Shown here in pieces: positions 24,969 to 41,642 of a DNA stretch of 64,000 bases. The position numbers and the translations under genes are program-made. The notes under the pieces were generated by a model. It worked only from the letters and a program-made list of their open reading frames with translations. It made no database searches and was not told the DNA's origin. How positions within the stretch are numbered: the first letter of the stretch is position 1; each line of letters starts with the position of its first letter. The stretch comes from Rhodosporidiobolus odoratus. Taxonomy: Eukaryota; Basidiomycota; Microbotryomycetes; Sporidiobolales; Sporidiobolaceae. The stretch lies in NCBI GenBank assembly GCA_034387635.1, contig JAOANU010000001.1, positions 1,302,001-1,366,000 on the forward strand, in the 5' to 3' direction.

Positions 24969-27408
24969 ATGTCACACAGTACGCCTTCCTCTCCTTCTCT
25001 CCCTTTGACGTAATCCTCACTGTCTCTACCCGCACAGAACACATCCTCAATGACCCAAAGTCCGCCGTACTCGACGCCCTGTCTGGATTCGCTTACCTCA
25101 ACCCCAACACTCAAGTCTACGACACCACCCTCATCGCTCGCAAACCAGCAAAGGACAGGGTCCACCTCGTCTGCGGTGGCGGGGCAGGACATGAACCCGC
25201 ACATGCCGCCTTTGTCGGCGACGGCATGCTCAGCGCAGCCGTCAGTGGCCAAGTGTTTGCCTCGCCAAACGCAAAGCAGGTCGTAAAGGCCCTCGACAAG
25301 CTCTCTCTCTCAAAGGGTGTCTTGATCGTCACAAAGGTGCGCTGTCTGCCGTCTTACCCTTGACGTTGTCCCGCTGACAAACTTGTTCCGCAGAACTGTA
25401 CGCCTGTTCCCCCTTTCTCTTGACCTTTCTCGTTTGCCTTTCCTTCAGCTCCCCTCGCCTGCAACACTGTCTCGACGAGAGCCTGACCAGGTCGGTCTCG
25501 CTTTCAGATACCGGCGACGTCCTCCAGTTCGGCCTCGCCAAAGAACGCTGGTCCGCCACCCACCTCGAATCGAACAGCGTTCGCCTCGTCAGCTGCGGCG
25601 ACGACGTCTCGGTCCCGCGCTCCCAAGGCGCCTTGACCGGTCGCCGAGGTCTCGCTGGAACCGTCTTGACCTACAAGCTTGCGGGCGCGCTCGCAGCCCA
25701 GGGCGCGAGTCTGGATGAGGTCGAGCATATTGCCAAGATTGTGAGCGAGAGTTGCGGGACGATGGGGATGGGGCTGCAGAGTGTGCACGTGCCTGGGACG
25801 AAGAAGAGTGAGGAGGAGAGGCTAAAAGAAGACGAGGTGGACATCGGCATGGGAATTGTGCGTTGTGGTCCCTCGCTTTCCCGTCCCCATTCCCCCTGTC
25901 GCTCTGTACGAGTGAGTCAATTGACATCTGTTAGTCCGGTGCAGCACAATGAACCCGGTATCCGCAAAGCCTCCCCAGTTCCGTCTGCCGCCAAGCTCGT
26001 CGACGAGTTCCTCAGCACGATCACCTCGATCGACGATAAGGAGCGCGCTTACCTTCCCTTCAAGAACGACGGTAAAGACGAAGTCATCCTCATGGTCAAC
26101 AATCTCGGAGGATTGTCTGAGCTCGAACTGGGAGTCGTGACGAAAGAAGCTGCGGAATGGCTCCCGCGAAAAAAGATCACGGTCAAGCGGTATGTCCCAG
26201 TCCGATCCTGAGCCAAGCCCCGATCGTACTGATCTACCTCGCGGCTTGATCAGCGCCATCTCTGGCTCCTTCATGACCTCCCTCAATCTTCCCGGTTTCT
26301 CTCTCACCCTTCTCCTCCTGCCTCGTGAATCCCTCCCTCTGCCCGAGTCCGCCTCTACCTCCTCACAACTCACCTTTGACGCCTCGCTCCTCGTCGATCT
26401 GTTTGATGCACCGACTGAGGCGCCCGCTTGGAGGTGGTCTTTCAAGGGAGTACCGGACATGAGGGTAATCAAGGCGGATGAGGATACGAAGGTGGCGATG
26501 GAGGAGGGAAAGGCGGGTGAGGAATTCAAGGGTCCTCGACGTAAGCCCGTCTTCCGTGTTTTTCCCTCTCCCGCCACACTCTATGTAAAGGGCAGAAGAG
26601 CCCAACTCAAAGTGTCGAGCTAACTTGCTCCAATCACAGCGACCGACTCGAAGCTCTTCCTCTCCGCCCTGGAGTCTGCTCTAAAGTCTGTGGTCGAGGC
26701 CGAGCCTGAGATCACTCGCTACGACACTATCGCCGGCGACGGCGATGCCGGTCTCACTCTCAAAGCCGGAGCCGAAGGCATCCTCGCCGCCATCTCCGAG
26801 AACAAAGTCAGCGACTCGGACGTCGTGGCCGCTATGGTTGCTTGTTCTGCGGTCGTCGAGAAGGAAATGGGTGGTACGAGTGGAGGGCTGTATGCCATTG
26901 GGTTGAGTGGGTTGAGTAAGGGGTTGATGGAGGCTGCGAAGGAGAAGGGGAGTGAGGAGGCGACTCCTGAGGTGTGGGCACGAGGGTTGGAGGTGCGTTC
27001 TCTTTCCTCCCCACGCTCTCTTCTCCTCTCTCTCTCTCTCTCTCTCTCTTCTGCTGCGTTCGGCGGAAACGGGAGTCTGACCGCGTCATACTCGTAAACC
27101 CTGCACAGCTGGCTCTCAACACCCTCTACCGCTACACCCGCGCCCGTCCCCCTTCCCGCACCCTGATCGACCCCCTCTCCTCTTTCATCCTCACCTACTC
27201 CTCCTCCCCCTCCGACCCCGGCGCCCTCTCGAACGCCATCGCCGCAGCGAAAGAAGCAGCCGAGGCGACAAGGGATTTGGATGCTAAGGCGGGAAGGGCG
27301 GCGTATGTCAATCAGGAGAGTATCAGGGAGGCGGGAGTACCGGATGCCGGAGCTTGGGGGGTTTGGAAGTTGTTGGAGGGGGTGCAGAAGGTTGTTGGCG
27401 GGATTTGA
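24969..27408 (+). CDS. DAK1: dihydroxyacetone kinase (DhaK-DhaL fusion)
   Basis: Exon 1 is 10 nt (24969-24978, Met-Ser-His-Lys split) and joins HILNDPKSAVLDAL. The DhaK part has VCGGGAGHEPAHAAFVG, KNYTGDVLQFGLAKE, the GIHNEPG His that covalently binds dihydroxyacetone, and NNLGGLSELELG. The DhaL part has ITRYDTIAGDGDAG (Mg-ATP Asp residues), EKEMGGTSGGLYAIG and a helical barrel ending WKLLEGVQKVVGGI-stop. The enzyme phosphorylates dihydroxyacetone with ATP, in glycerol assimilation and detoxification of DHA. The Asn-Tyr of KNYTGD is encoded by a 4-nt exon (25394-25397) between introns of 57 and 110 nt. All key residues present. Confidence 0.95.
25394..25397 (+). other. 4-nt micro-exon of DAK
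   Basis: AACT lies between an acceptor CGCAG and a donor GTACGC. It is the only way I see to restore the invariant Lys-Asn-Tyr-Thr-Gly motif between the exon ending at 25336 and the exon starting at 25508. Confidence 0.75.
27026..27049 (+). repeat. CT dinucleotide run in a DAK intron
   Basis: About twelve CT units in the polypyrimidine part of the last DAK intron, between a GTGCGT donor and the GCACAG acceptor. Confidence 0.85.
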
Positions 27409-27621
27409 GCAGGGCAGAACTATATACATGAGTAGGACTGCAGCAGTCTGTGCTATGGATTGGACTTGGATGGACCTCTCTCGACTACAGCACAATGGAA
27501 GGGAGTCGAAGAAGGATAGGTTTACAACTGGTGTAGGCTACAAGCCAGCTCGAAAAGAGTGGTACAATGGACAATCCATCCTCTGTCTCCTCCGCACAAG
27601 CTCATGTTCATCTTCGCCCCC

Positions 27622-29757
27622 CTACTCATGCGGTTTAGCCAAGCTGGCGAGGTCCTTCAGCCCGGGAATCGATGGGGTGAAGAAGTATTCTCCGCCTCGA
27701 GGGGAGAGGAAGGGCGGCGCCATGACGATGTTGCTGGGATCAGAGGCCCCCCAAAAGGGCATGGAGATTGTAAGCAGCCACATGTGTGAGACTGTACCGC
27801 GCGAATGTCACGTTTCGGCAGCAGGGAAGAGATAGCGGAACCAGAAAACGCACCCCAGGCTTGGTCCCCTGCGCGCTCCAATCTCCTTACCTCCCGCATT
27901 CTGCCCGGCGAGCAGATCGATTCCTGGCTTTTCGATACCCGCAGCGTCTCCAACCGGGAAGCGTGGGTTGTTGAGCCAGCACTGAGGTGAAAAGCCCAGT
28001 TGAGAAGGTCAGCGCGGCTACAGCAAGGTCGACAGGGAAAGGTACCTGGAGGTACGCACTTCTTGGATGAATTGGAAGCCATTTGCGATACTGGACTGGT
28101 AGTAGACGAAGAGAAGGCAGCGGTCGTGTTCTGTTTTGCCTCTTGACGTTTCCTCCCGGGTGACCTCGGGCCCTGCGAGCCGACAAATGCCACATAAGAA
28201 CCTTCCTGTGACCGTCGTAACTGTCGAGCGACGTAAAGCCTCACCGTAGGGAGTAACAGAGCGGAGGATGCGGTGCTTGTCCGTCTCGAAGGCGGCGGGC
28301 GAGCCTTGCCGTGAGTCTACGAACGTGAGCGGCATAGGGACTAGAGGCCGGAGCATTCAGCTCGCAACTACATATTCAAAGTCGGAGGTGCCGGCTTACC
28401 AGGCTCGTGGCAGCGAATCGCTAGACAAATCGAATTTTTGGCGAAGGCGGACGTCTGCAGCCAGACTTCCTTGCTCTGATCGTGGAGAGGGCTACCGGCA
28501 CACCTGCACGCAGACTATCCCAAGTGGCGCAAGACCAAAGAAGAGACCGGACGAACCGTTCTTCCACCTTCCGATCACCCTCGCCGCAATCGAGTCCGGC
28601 GAGACCTTCTCAGCCGATAGCTCGCCGCTCTTTGCCTGCTCTCCGCACCACCGCTCAAACTCGGGTACAAGCTGCTGCAGTTCGCGTTCGACCATGAATG
28701 AGTCATTCCCCATCCCGCTCTTCCCTTTGTCGCCGCTAGAGGGCGGGAGGAAGATAGTCGAGGCGGGAGAAGCGATTTCCCCCAGTGCGCGACGAGCATC
28801 GTTGGAGCCAATGACGGTGGGGCGAGAGACGGAGTCGAGGCATCTAAAGTGCTCGTGGCCAGCTTGCTCATCGGGTCGAACGGAACCGTTCCTGCGCTTG
28901 AGAAAAAGGACGGAGTGGCCGAGGTGCTTCAGGACTTTCTCCACCGCGCGGTCTAGAGCAGGCTGATTGGCGACAGTGACAAGGAGGACGCCGTCGATGT
29001 GGCGATCTGAAGCGGGCGAGGTCAGCTAGGTCGACCTGAAGACTACCTGAAGCGCGAGGTGGAACAAGCTGTACGCTTCCAGATCTCATGCCAAGTCGTC
29101 AGCCCAGTCGAGTCTTGAGGGTCTCCAAGATGCTCAAGGGCATCGGTCTCTTGCCCCACTTCGAAGGCAAGTTTGGGCTTGAAGCAATCCTGGATGCCGA
29201 TGCCGAGTTTGGCGAGTCCCATGGCGGTGAAAGAGAGGTTGACGCTGCGAACGTGCTGCAGGAAAGCGCCCGGGTGCTTCTTGCGGTGGCGTCTGATCTC
29301 TATGTCGAGGGCGACTACGTCTGCCGTCGAGGTGATATCCTGAATAAGCTATAGAGAGGACAGGTGAGCCTTCCTGCGAGGTAAAGGAGGGAATTGAGGC
29401 AACGTGCATGTTTCCCCAGCCTCTGTTTGAAGCTCTCAGCGTTTTGTATGTTGACGAGAAGTAAGGCTTCGTCCCGCTTCTGAAGACCTAGGAGGGCGTT
29501 GCCTTGAGTGACTGCGAGACCGCTCGGCGAGGAGGGAAGAAGTAGCGGAAAATGCGCGTAGGTGTGAAGCGGGAGAAGAGGCTTCAACTGGTGGTCTCTT
29601 GTCGCACCATGACAGTCTATCACAGGATACACAGAAGTTAAGCAAGGACAGCAGGCAACGGAAAAGAGGAAACCCTCGGGAGCGAGGTCGAGCAGCGGCA
29701 ATGAGAAGGTTTTCTCGCACCTGCAGACGACGGGCCCACATTGGCACACTGCGCCAT
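27622..29757 (-). CDS. DyP-type heme peroxidase, apparent frameshift
   Basis: Read from ATG 29757 (MAQCANVGPSSA) through VTQGNALLGLQKRDEALLL, DITSTADVVALDI, VRSVNLSFTAMGLAKLGIG, HIDGVLLVTVANQ, GHEHFRCLDSVSRP, RACPYAAHVRR (proximal heme His), KHRILRSVTPYGP, LLFVYYQSSIANGFQFIQ and RGGEYFFTPSIPGLKDL, stop TAG at 27624-27622. This is the order of dye-decolorising peroxidases, which oxidise phenolics and dyes with H2O2. Two oddities: the GxxDG motif is RxxDS (Asp kept, both Gly lost), and CPYAAHVRR and KHRILR lie in frames one base apart with no usable intron (about 28295-28325). The first intron seems to use a GC donor after KH (GCACGT, about 29409). It may be a decaying gene, or there is a one-base sequence error. 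Confidence 0.75.
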
Positions 29758-30036
29758 GCTATTCTACAACTGTGTGAAGGGGACGCCGCCTCGAGCGCCT
29801 CCTCCCTCTGCCGCTGTCCCGCTCGAGCCCCCTTCACTTCCTCTTCCCTTCCTTCACTCTCTTCCATTTCCTGCAGACGACGATGAGACGGCGAGATTCC
29901 CTGTCAAGCTCTTGAGCCGCACCTCTACTCTTCGTTGGAGCCAGCACTACAGTAGCCTCACTACCAGTCTCCGGTCTAGAGACTCTCCAGCATTCCCCGC
30001 CTTGACCCCAAGACTCCCGCCCTCGTACCGAACACC

Positions 30037-30507
30037 ATGAGCACCTCGTCTTCTACCTTCTCTTCGCCCCTTGGGCCTCTCCACTTGGCCCACCCAGCCG
30101 ACCAAGGCTCATCCACCCGCATCTTTTTCTCCCTCTTCCGCCGCAATGGCTCATCCACCAAGTCTTCTTCGTCGTCCTCCTCCGCCTCGCGGACACTGAA
30201 GAAAGCCGACCCATCCTACAACTCTCTAGAGTACACCCTGGACCGTTCTCCTTCGTCTACCTACTCTTCCTCTACCATCTCTTCTATCGAAAGCCACGAC
30301 GGCCTCGCTCCTCCACCCTATACCGCCGACCCCGGACTCGAAGAAGATCTCGTCGTCGTTGGAGAGGAAGGACGTCCGGAGTTCAAGCTGGAAACAACCG
30401 AAGAGAAGAAGCAGCGATTGCAGGCGGAGAAGCTGGATAGGAAGAGGAGGGAACTGATCGAGGCGGACCGCAGGATGGATGAGGCGCTCAAGTCGTGGGG
30501 GATGTGA
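30037..30507 (+). CDS. uncharacterised small Ser-rich protein
   Basis: Single uninterrupted frame of 156 codons from ATG 30037 to TGA 30507. It has a Ser/Thr-rich first half with basic patches (FFSLFRRNGSSTKSS), a PPPY element (APPPYTADPGLEED) that could bind a WW domain, and a C-terminal charged helix (EKKQRLQAEKLDRKRREL) likely to form a coiled coil. I recognise no family. The frame bias, the tidy leader of 280 bp shared with the divergent DyP gene, and the clean stop support it as real. The Ser-rich half and the PPPY element suggest an adaptor-like role, but this is guesswork. Confidence 0.6.
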   Translation: MSTSSSTFSSPLGPLHLAHPADQGSSTRIFFSLFRRNGSSTKSSSSSSSASRTLKKADPSYNSLEYTLDRSPSSTYSSSTISSIESHDGLAPPPYTADPGLEEDLVVVGEEGRPEFKLETTEEKKQRLQAEKLDRKRRELIEADRRMDEALKSWGM

Positions 30508-31226
30508 AGACTTCTTTGTTGTCGTCTCTGCTTGTTGTCGCCTTTGTACCCTGTTGTTGATATACAGTTTTGCGCTTGTCAAGTTCTGGTGAACGCCCGC
30601 CATCACTGCAAGTGACCCTAGCGTTGGCTCGCCTCTTCCTTTGCTCCCAAGTCAGTGCGATAGCTCTCCTGCAAACTGCCGGTGCTTTGACCCCCCCCCC
30701 CCCCCCCCCCCCCCCAGGGACTGTCTAGGCGTGTAGGCGTCGTGCATTCTCGGCGAACGGAACCTTCTCAACCTGAATCTCTTTTCCCGTGCACTCGCGT
30801 CGCCCGCGTCATTACGAGGAAACAATTTTCGGTACTATTGCCAGGTGTACGAGGCGGCTCGCTCGCAGCCGCAACATTCACTCTGGCAGAGATAGGGGAT
30901 CCGCGAAGAAAAGCTTTTCCACCTCCCCTGAACTTCCGGGCCACCGCGTTCTCACCAACCGGTCTCATCACCTACTTATCACCCTCTTCTCACTATCTCA
31001 GCTGGAGCACGTCCCCCGTAGTCAGCAATGTAAGCACGCTACAACAGTCACGCCTCCTCAAAGCTCCGTGCCCCGCAAGCCCGTCGTCTGTTCGCCATAC
31101 CCCACTTCGAACATTCATCCAACCCACCTCGACAGCGGCCGACAGACAGGCGGATAGTTCCAGCAGACTACTGTGAGGGTACACATCACTAGTTCTGGGC
31201 TGACACGCGCCACCGTTGCCGCGCAG
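30508..31226. other. intergenic and unresolved 5' end of the NMO gene
   Basis: 719 bp. It holds a C25 run at 30691-30715 and the promoter, leader and probably the first small exon(s) of the nitronate monooxygenase gene, which I could not place with confidence (GTAAGC at about 31029 and GTGAGG at about 31173 look like donors). Confidence 0.4.
30691..30715 (+). repeat. C25 homopolymer
   Basis: An unbroken run of 25 cytosines ending in AGGG. On the minus strand it is a G25 run. True length in the genome may differ because such runs are hard to sequence. Confidence 0.9.
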
Positions 31227-32794
<1,568 letters not shown>

Positions 32795-33152
32795 CTGGTG
32801 TGTGCGCGTCATGAACCCCGGTACGTCTGTTTGTAGCTTTGCATTCTCGGTATCTTGTTGCTATTTTTTCTTCTTCATGCTTTTGCAATTTTGTCCTCTT
32901 TTTCGTTCTTACGTATGGCCACGTCCCAGTCGCTGTCTATTGCTGGCATAGCGCCTTGTCTCGCAGTAGTCGGACCTCTTGAAACCTCTACGGGCAATAT
33001 CGCCGCGAGATAAAAACGGAAGAATGTGCAAAGGTGCAAGAAAGGAATACAGGATAGACCGCGAGAAAGGGATGGCCAAACCAGACATACATACTCGCAT
33101 AGCTCCAACGCATGAAGTGGGAAGGGGAAGTGAAGGGAACACCCAGGGAGAC
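32795..33152. other. intergenic between convergent stops
   Basis: 358 bp between the NMO stop and the stop of the minus-strand F-box gene; 3' ends of both. Nothing else seen. Confidence 0.5.
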
Positions 33153-34278
33153 TCAGAAACTCGAGACCGTCGCCGACCCTGCCGTAGAATGAAGGATCTG
33201 CTTGACGACTGGCAACCCCTCCTCCGCCGTGACGACGAACTTCCCCACGTCAATGTCGAACCTAGAAAAGGTGAACTCGAAGAGTTGCGCCGGGCTCGCA
33301 GGGCGACTTGCGTACCTTGCCCCCGGCGTGAAGAGTCCGTGAGCAGTCTGTGAGCCGTCGGCGTCGGCCTGGTCGAGCGCTGTCAACGGCGCCGCAACTT
33401 GGACGCAGTCAATGGCGGCACCGAGGAGAGTTGAAAGGCAGGACGGAGTGCGAGGAGGGCAGGCGAGGCGGTAGGTGCGAGTTGGGCGGGAAGACATAAG
33501 TGCGGGGGAAGTTGGTGAATGAGAGCAGCCTTCCGCCATATCGACAGAAGGCGTGGTCGAAGAAGAGGAAGCCTCGCTGGCTGGGGAGGTCTCGAAGTAC
33601 GACCGGAAGATGCGGTTGAGCGAGGTAGCGATCGGAAGGGAAAAGTCGAAATAGGGTAAAGAGTCGAGAGCTGGTGCCGCCTGCGCGCCGGAGTCGAGTC
33701 GTGCCGCATCTGCCAGAGCGTGCAATGGCCTGGGCGCATAACGTAGGTTGATGCGGAGGATGTTCTGGGTGAATTGCTCTGACGACTCGAGCGGGAAGAA
33801 ATACGACGGCGGGGGGGTTGCGGCAATCTTGAAGTGTGCGACCCGACCAGAGTATGCATCTTTGAAAGAGAAGTTGAAGTGGGAGAAGGAAAGGGCTTGT
33901 CGACGGGGACAACGGGTTTCGTGCGGGGCGTATGATTCCATCTGCTCGCGGCAAGGTCAAGATCCGCGAGATGGTCTGTAGGGAGAAACGGATGTGACGC
34001 ACGAAAACTTCGTACTCGTCGGACGCATTCAACGAAAGGAATCGATGCCGTAGCAGCGCATCAATGGTGCGAGTGAAAAATAGCCTTTGGGGGTTAGAAT
34101 TGTGGTCTGCTTCAGCAGTTTACCTCCGCCGACGGACAGAATAACAAAGCACTCACGAGACTCTCCGCAGCTGTACCAGCTGCCTTGCAGGCAAAAGGTC
34201 CAGCATTGCCAGTAACGAATCTTCGCAGAGCCTGAACTTGACGTCCGGCGCCGGATGAACACGACTACATTCGGACAT
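33153..34278 (-). CDS. F-box-like protein, uncharacterised
   Basis: ATG 34278 (MSECSRVHPAPDVKFRLCED) leads into a helical motif SLLAMLDLLPARQLVQLRRV joined by an intron to SRLFFTRTIDALLRHRFLSL. This Leu-Pro start with a following VSRxF pattern is the F-box signature used to dock Skp1 in SCF ubiquitin ligases. A 61-nt intron then joins DEYEVF to MESYAPHETRC. The remaining ~250 residues (SHFNFSFKDAYSGRVAHFK, NILRINLRYAPRPLHAL) contain beta-rich stretches and a Ser/Thr linker with no domain I recognise. The last intron carries the reading to FDIDVGKFVVTAEEGLP and stop at 33155-33153. Substrate unknown; confidence in the F-box is moderate. Confidence 0.65.
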
Positions 34279-35095
34279 GCCGTTGCTGATCAACTTCGGC
34301 GATCAGTCAGGCGTGAGCGAGCCATCGCCAGTACGTAGAACCGGATCATGCATGAGAAGCGGTTCGGAAAGACAAGAAACGCATGATTGCGAAGACCGGA
34401 CGTACCACAAGCTGCTACGGTTACAGGGCGTATCTTCGGGAAAGGGGTAGCAGACAGGACGAAGGCGCGCCGCCGCCAAATATCTTAGTCGACGACTGAG
34501 CCTGGAGAGAAGGTCGACTCGGAAAAAGGAGAAAAGCGTGGCCACTACAGTCGCAAGGTGTCCCGAACGAATGTGTGCGAGGTTTACTGCCGGAGTTGCT
34601 GTTGATTCCGACAGCTACGGTATACTGGCGAGGTGATGGGATGGCAAAAACAGACGTCGCCAGTACGTCGCCCGAAGTACGACATAAGCCAGTCCGAAAC
34701 CAAATAGACCGGTTCAGCCAGCCTGAGGCAGCAGCATACTGTAGCGATCGGGCGGTCACTGCTTGTTCGGATAGCAGGCGGCGAGCAGGAACAGACGCTG
34801 AGCCAAGTTGGATCGACTCGACAGTTTCGTAGTTGTAGTGTCTTGTATTGCTGATTATCCCGATTACCTTTGCTCCCCCATATCGTCGCTTCTGCCTTTG
34901 AATTCACAAACGGTAGACGGGCCACCTGACAGCATTGTTACTACAAGTCTAACCTCCCAGCAGACGTCGCTAAAGTCTTTGCCGCTGATTCGCTCAACAC
35001 ATTCTCCCCACTCTCCTCCCCTCTCCAAACACCCCACCTCGCCCTCCCTACACACCTCGAATCGATACGGTCAACCCCTCTGTACACCCACCGTC
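34279..35095. other. divergent promoter region, no gene seen
   Basis: 817 bp between divergent starts of the F-box-like gene and WHI2. Neither strand shows an exon chain. It should hold both promoters; the last ~200 bp are C-rich leader of WHI2. Confidence 0.5.
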
Positions 35096-36370
35096 ATGTC
35101 CTTCGCTCCCTCCACCAAAGTCTCGCTGGATCTGCGCGGCGTTCGCCTGTCCCTCGAGCGCGAGGCCCTCATGGAGTTGCCCGAATCGGTCCTCCTCTGC
35201 CTCTTCCCAAACGGCGTCGTTCTGAGCCCGCAACGGCAACTCAACAACGAAGGAGAAGAGGCGGACGAAGAAGAAGACATTTACTATGTCGATGTACGTG
35301 CCGTCATTTTCCTCGCCTGTCCACTTCACCCCGGGCTGGCATGCCGCGCGCTCATCTCCCTTCAACCCGAGCCGTCCGCGAGCGGAGGGTCGGGTAGAGT
35401 AAGAACGAGGGACTGTGCACGAAGGATGGAGCGAGGAAAACCTCGTGGTCTCCCTCGAGAAAGTCAACCAACTGATCCGGGTTTTCCCATTCGTCTTGCC
35501 AGTTCGATGCTCAGTGCCTCGAGTTCGTTCTCGACTTCTTCGCCACTGCACGCGACACCTTCTATGGTCCTCCCGACGGGCCCCGACGCGATCTCTCCCT
35601 CACCTCCCCCATCGCCCAGTCCCACATGCAAAACCCACTTTTCCTCAAGCAGGCGATTATCGTCCTAAGGGAAGAACTCGAGTACTTTGCCATCCCTCCC
35701 AAGGGCGAAGAAGTGGAGAAGGTTGCTGGCGAGCTTCCCGGGACGAACGAGGCGGGAAAACCCAACCAGGCTCTGCTGAAGCTCAAGGTCGACTGCGGGA
35801 ACGCTCTGCTCGATCGACGGAGTATCTTTACTGCGCTGCAGAGGAACGTCAACCGAGAGAACAACGTGGCGGAGCAGCATCTAATTGACATGCTTTGCAT
35901 GAGGTGCGCTGCCCTCCTCGCTTGTCTCCTCTTCTCTCGCTGACTGATTGCGTTTTCGCAGCGGCTTCGAACGAGATGATGTCTGGGGCTACCGATCACT
36001 CGAACCTAATCGCTGCTGCATAGCATCCATCGCGCTCGTCCTCCTCAAGACGGGCATCACCCACCCTCCTCTCGATGCGACCGCCCCTTCGAGCGATTCT
36101 CTGTCGGACAGCGCAGAAGATGAGAACGGGGGTGTCCAGGTCAACACTGCTCAGCTTGCCACTGCGCAGAAGTTGCTCTTGTTCTGGAGAAAACCGGCAG
36201 TGCGTCTCGCTTTTCCCTCTTTCCTTGCCTAGCTCCTCTTGACATATTACGCGCAGCGCAAGTGCTGGTGGGACGCGACAGACCTCGTAGTCCATGAGAA
36301 TACGCCCAAGGCTCAGAAGATCAAGGTTTGGGCACGGCGAGTGTGGACCCTGGAGCTCAGCCTCATCTAG
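35096..36370 (+). CDS. WHI2: WHI2-like BTB/POZ growth and stress regulator
   Basis: ATG 35096. Exon 1 holds the first BTB strands and helix (VSLDLRGVRLSLEREALMEL, PESVLLCLFPNGVVL) and an acidic loop; an intron then joins YYVD to FDAQCLEFVLDFF. Next come LFLKQAIIVLREELEYFAIP, RSIFTALQRN, NVAEQHLIDMLCMSGFERDD, WGYRSLEPNRCCIAS and a final KVWARRVWTLELSLI-stop. The KQAIIVLREELxYFxIP and AEQHLIDMLCMSGF segments are characteristic of fungal Whi2 proteins, which with the phosphatase Psr1 restrain TORC1 on low amino acids and support the general stress response. Length of about 330 residues is in the normal range. Intact. Confidence 0.85.
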
Positions 36371-36957
36371 TTGAAGCAGTCCTTTTTCCGCATGTGTACG
36401 TTCGCCTCTCGCCGCTCGCGCCACCTGTTCTGACTCGTCTTTCTTTCTTGATGCAGCCTCGCATCTGTCTCGCCGCCGTATCTGCCCGCTTTGCGCATCG
36501 ACCATACCTGAGTGGAAAATCTAGTCCGCGCGTCTTACGATACCCCTACCCTACGTTTCCCTCTTCGCAATATTCTACCGTCTGCCGCCCGTCTTTCCTC
36601 TGCACCTCGTACTTGTCCATCGTTGCGTTTGCTGTTTCCCTGCCCCGTCCACCCCGTTTTTTCGCTCATCTCGCTGGTCGTGCCGATGTTGCCTTTTCTG
36701 CACCCTTCTGCTAGTCGCGCCTGTTGCATTGTACACACGGACTTTGTTTGCACGCTCTGTACGCTGTACCGTCGCGAAAAGCGCTCTGGAGAGTTATGTT
36801 ACGAAAGCGACTCTGCCGCCAACATGGCTTCGTCTTGATCCCATACCCACACGTCTCTTCCCACTCCCAGTCCATTCGTTTATCTTTGGTAAGCCAGGAT
36901 CACAGTCATTTGCTCTCTCGCTCTCGCTGACCGACTCGCTCGCCCTCTCACAGCATC
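36371..36957. other. WHI2 3' end and TUB2 promoter/leader
   Basis: 587 bp, C/T-rich on the plus strand, ending just before the tubulin ATG. No other gene seen. Confidence 0.5.
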
Positions 36958-39482
<2,525 letters not shown>

Positions 39483-40348
39483 AAGACGACGGTTCCCCCC
39501 TATCTCTACATATCTTAACCTTTTTCCCGCTCTCTTCCTCCTTTCTTTCGTCGTTTTCGCTATTTCGTATCCCTACCTTTCTCTCTCGAGGTTTCTTCTG
39601 TTTGCCTTTACTCCCCCTCCTCCTCTCACCGAACCCCCCTCTCATCGCCGTCATCGTCATCGTTGTCAGTCAGTCTAGGTAGCCTGTGTGGGACTCGACA
39701 AACTCGCTTTCTCACGCGTCAAGATTCCTTTTCAGGGTTCGGCTCCTGCGTAGGCTAAGCTTGCATGTCCAGCGGAGTACGACCTCGCGCTACAGGCTGT
39801 CACGATCGCCCGCACATGTGTCTGTAGGCCGAAAGTAAGCGTCTCTGCCGTTCGACCTCAGCTTTTAACTAGCGACGAGAATCGGAGTATCGGCTGTTCA
39901 GTAGCTTGGCGGCGACGTACTTAGACCATGTGTTCGCGGCGTGCCCGGGGTCTGGGAGAAAGGCGGAGGGAAGGGCGGGAACACGAGGACTTGGCTTCCT
40001 TCCAAAGCAGGTGAGGTGGACTGAGGGAGAGGGTCAAGTCGCGACGAGGAGTGCCGAAGGGTTGAAGACCTGGTATGAGTACAGTGGGACGCGAGACTTG
40101 CAGCGTGCACTGCTAAAATCTGGCGGCGTCAAGTCGAGGTCGAGATGCGACGAACTGATGAGACTCGGCAGGCGACGTCGACAAAAGGGGGCTTGGCCGA
40201 GTGGCGACGACTACTGGCGTGAGTGCAACGGCTGACTGAGCATACTGCTGAGCATACTCTTGCCTCAGGGTAACCGCAGATGGCGATAGCAGGGGACGAG
40301 AGCGAACATTGTTGGCGGACGGTTCTCTTCCTGTCCACTTCACTCGTT
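39483..40348. other. intergenic, no confident gene
   Basis: 866 bp between TUB2 and the Rab5 gene. The left third is the C/T-rich tubulin 3' end. On the minus strand (about 39880-40120) a chain of two weak exons ending in a short frame (HAANTWSKYVAAKLL then stop) can be drawn, but no start codon fits, so I do not call it. Confidence 0.4.

Positions 40349-41642
<1,294 letters not shown>

Noticed and set aside
39880..40120. Minus-strand exon pair ending HAANTWSKYVAAKLLNSRYS-like sequence
   Set aside because: Acceptors are plausible but no start codon or upstream exon fits before the divergent Rab5 gene.
40193..40203. TGGCCGAGTGG, identical to the A box of Leu/Ser tRNAs
   Set aside because: No B box (GGTTCGANTCC) or acceptor-stem pairing is found in the next 120 bases.
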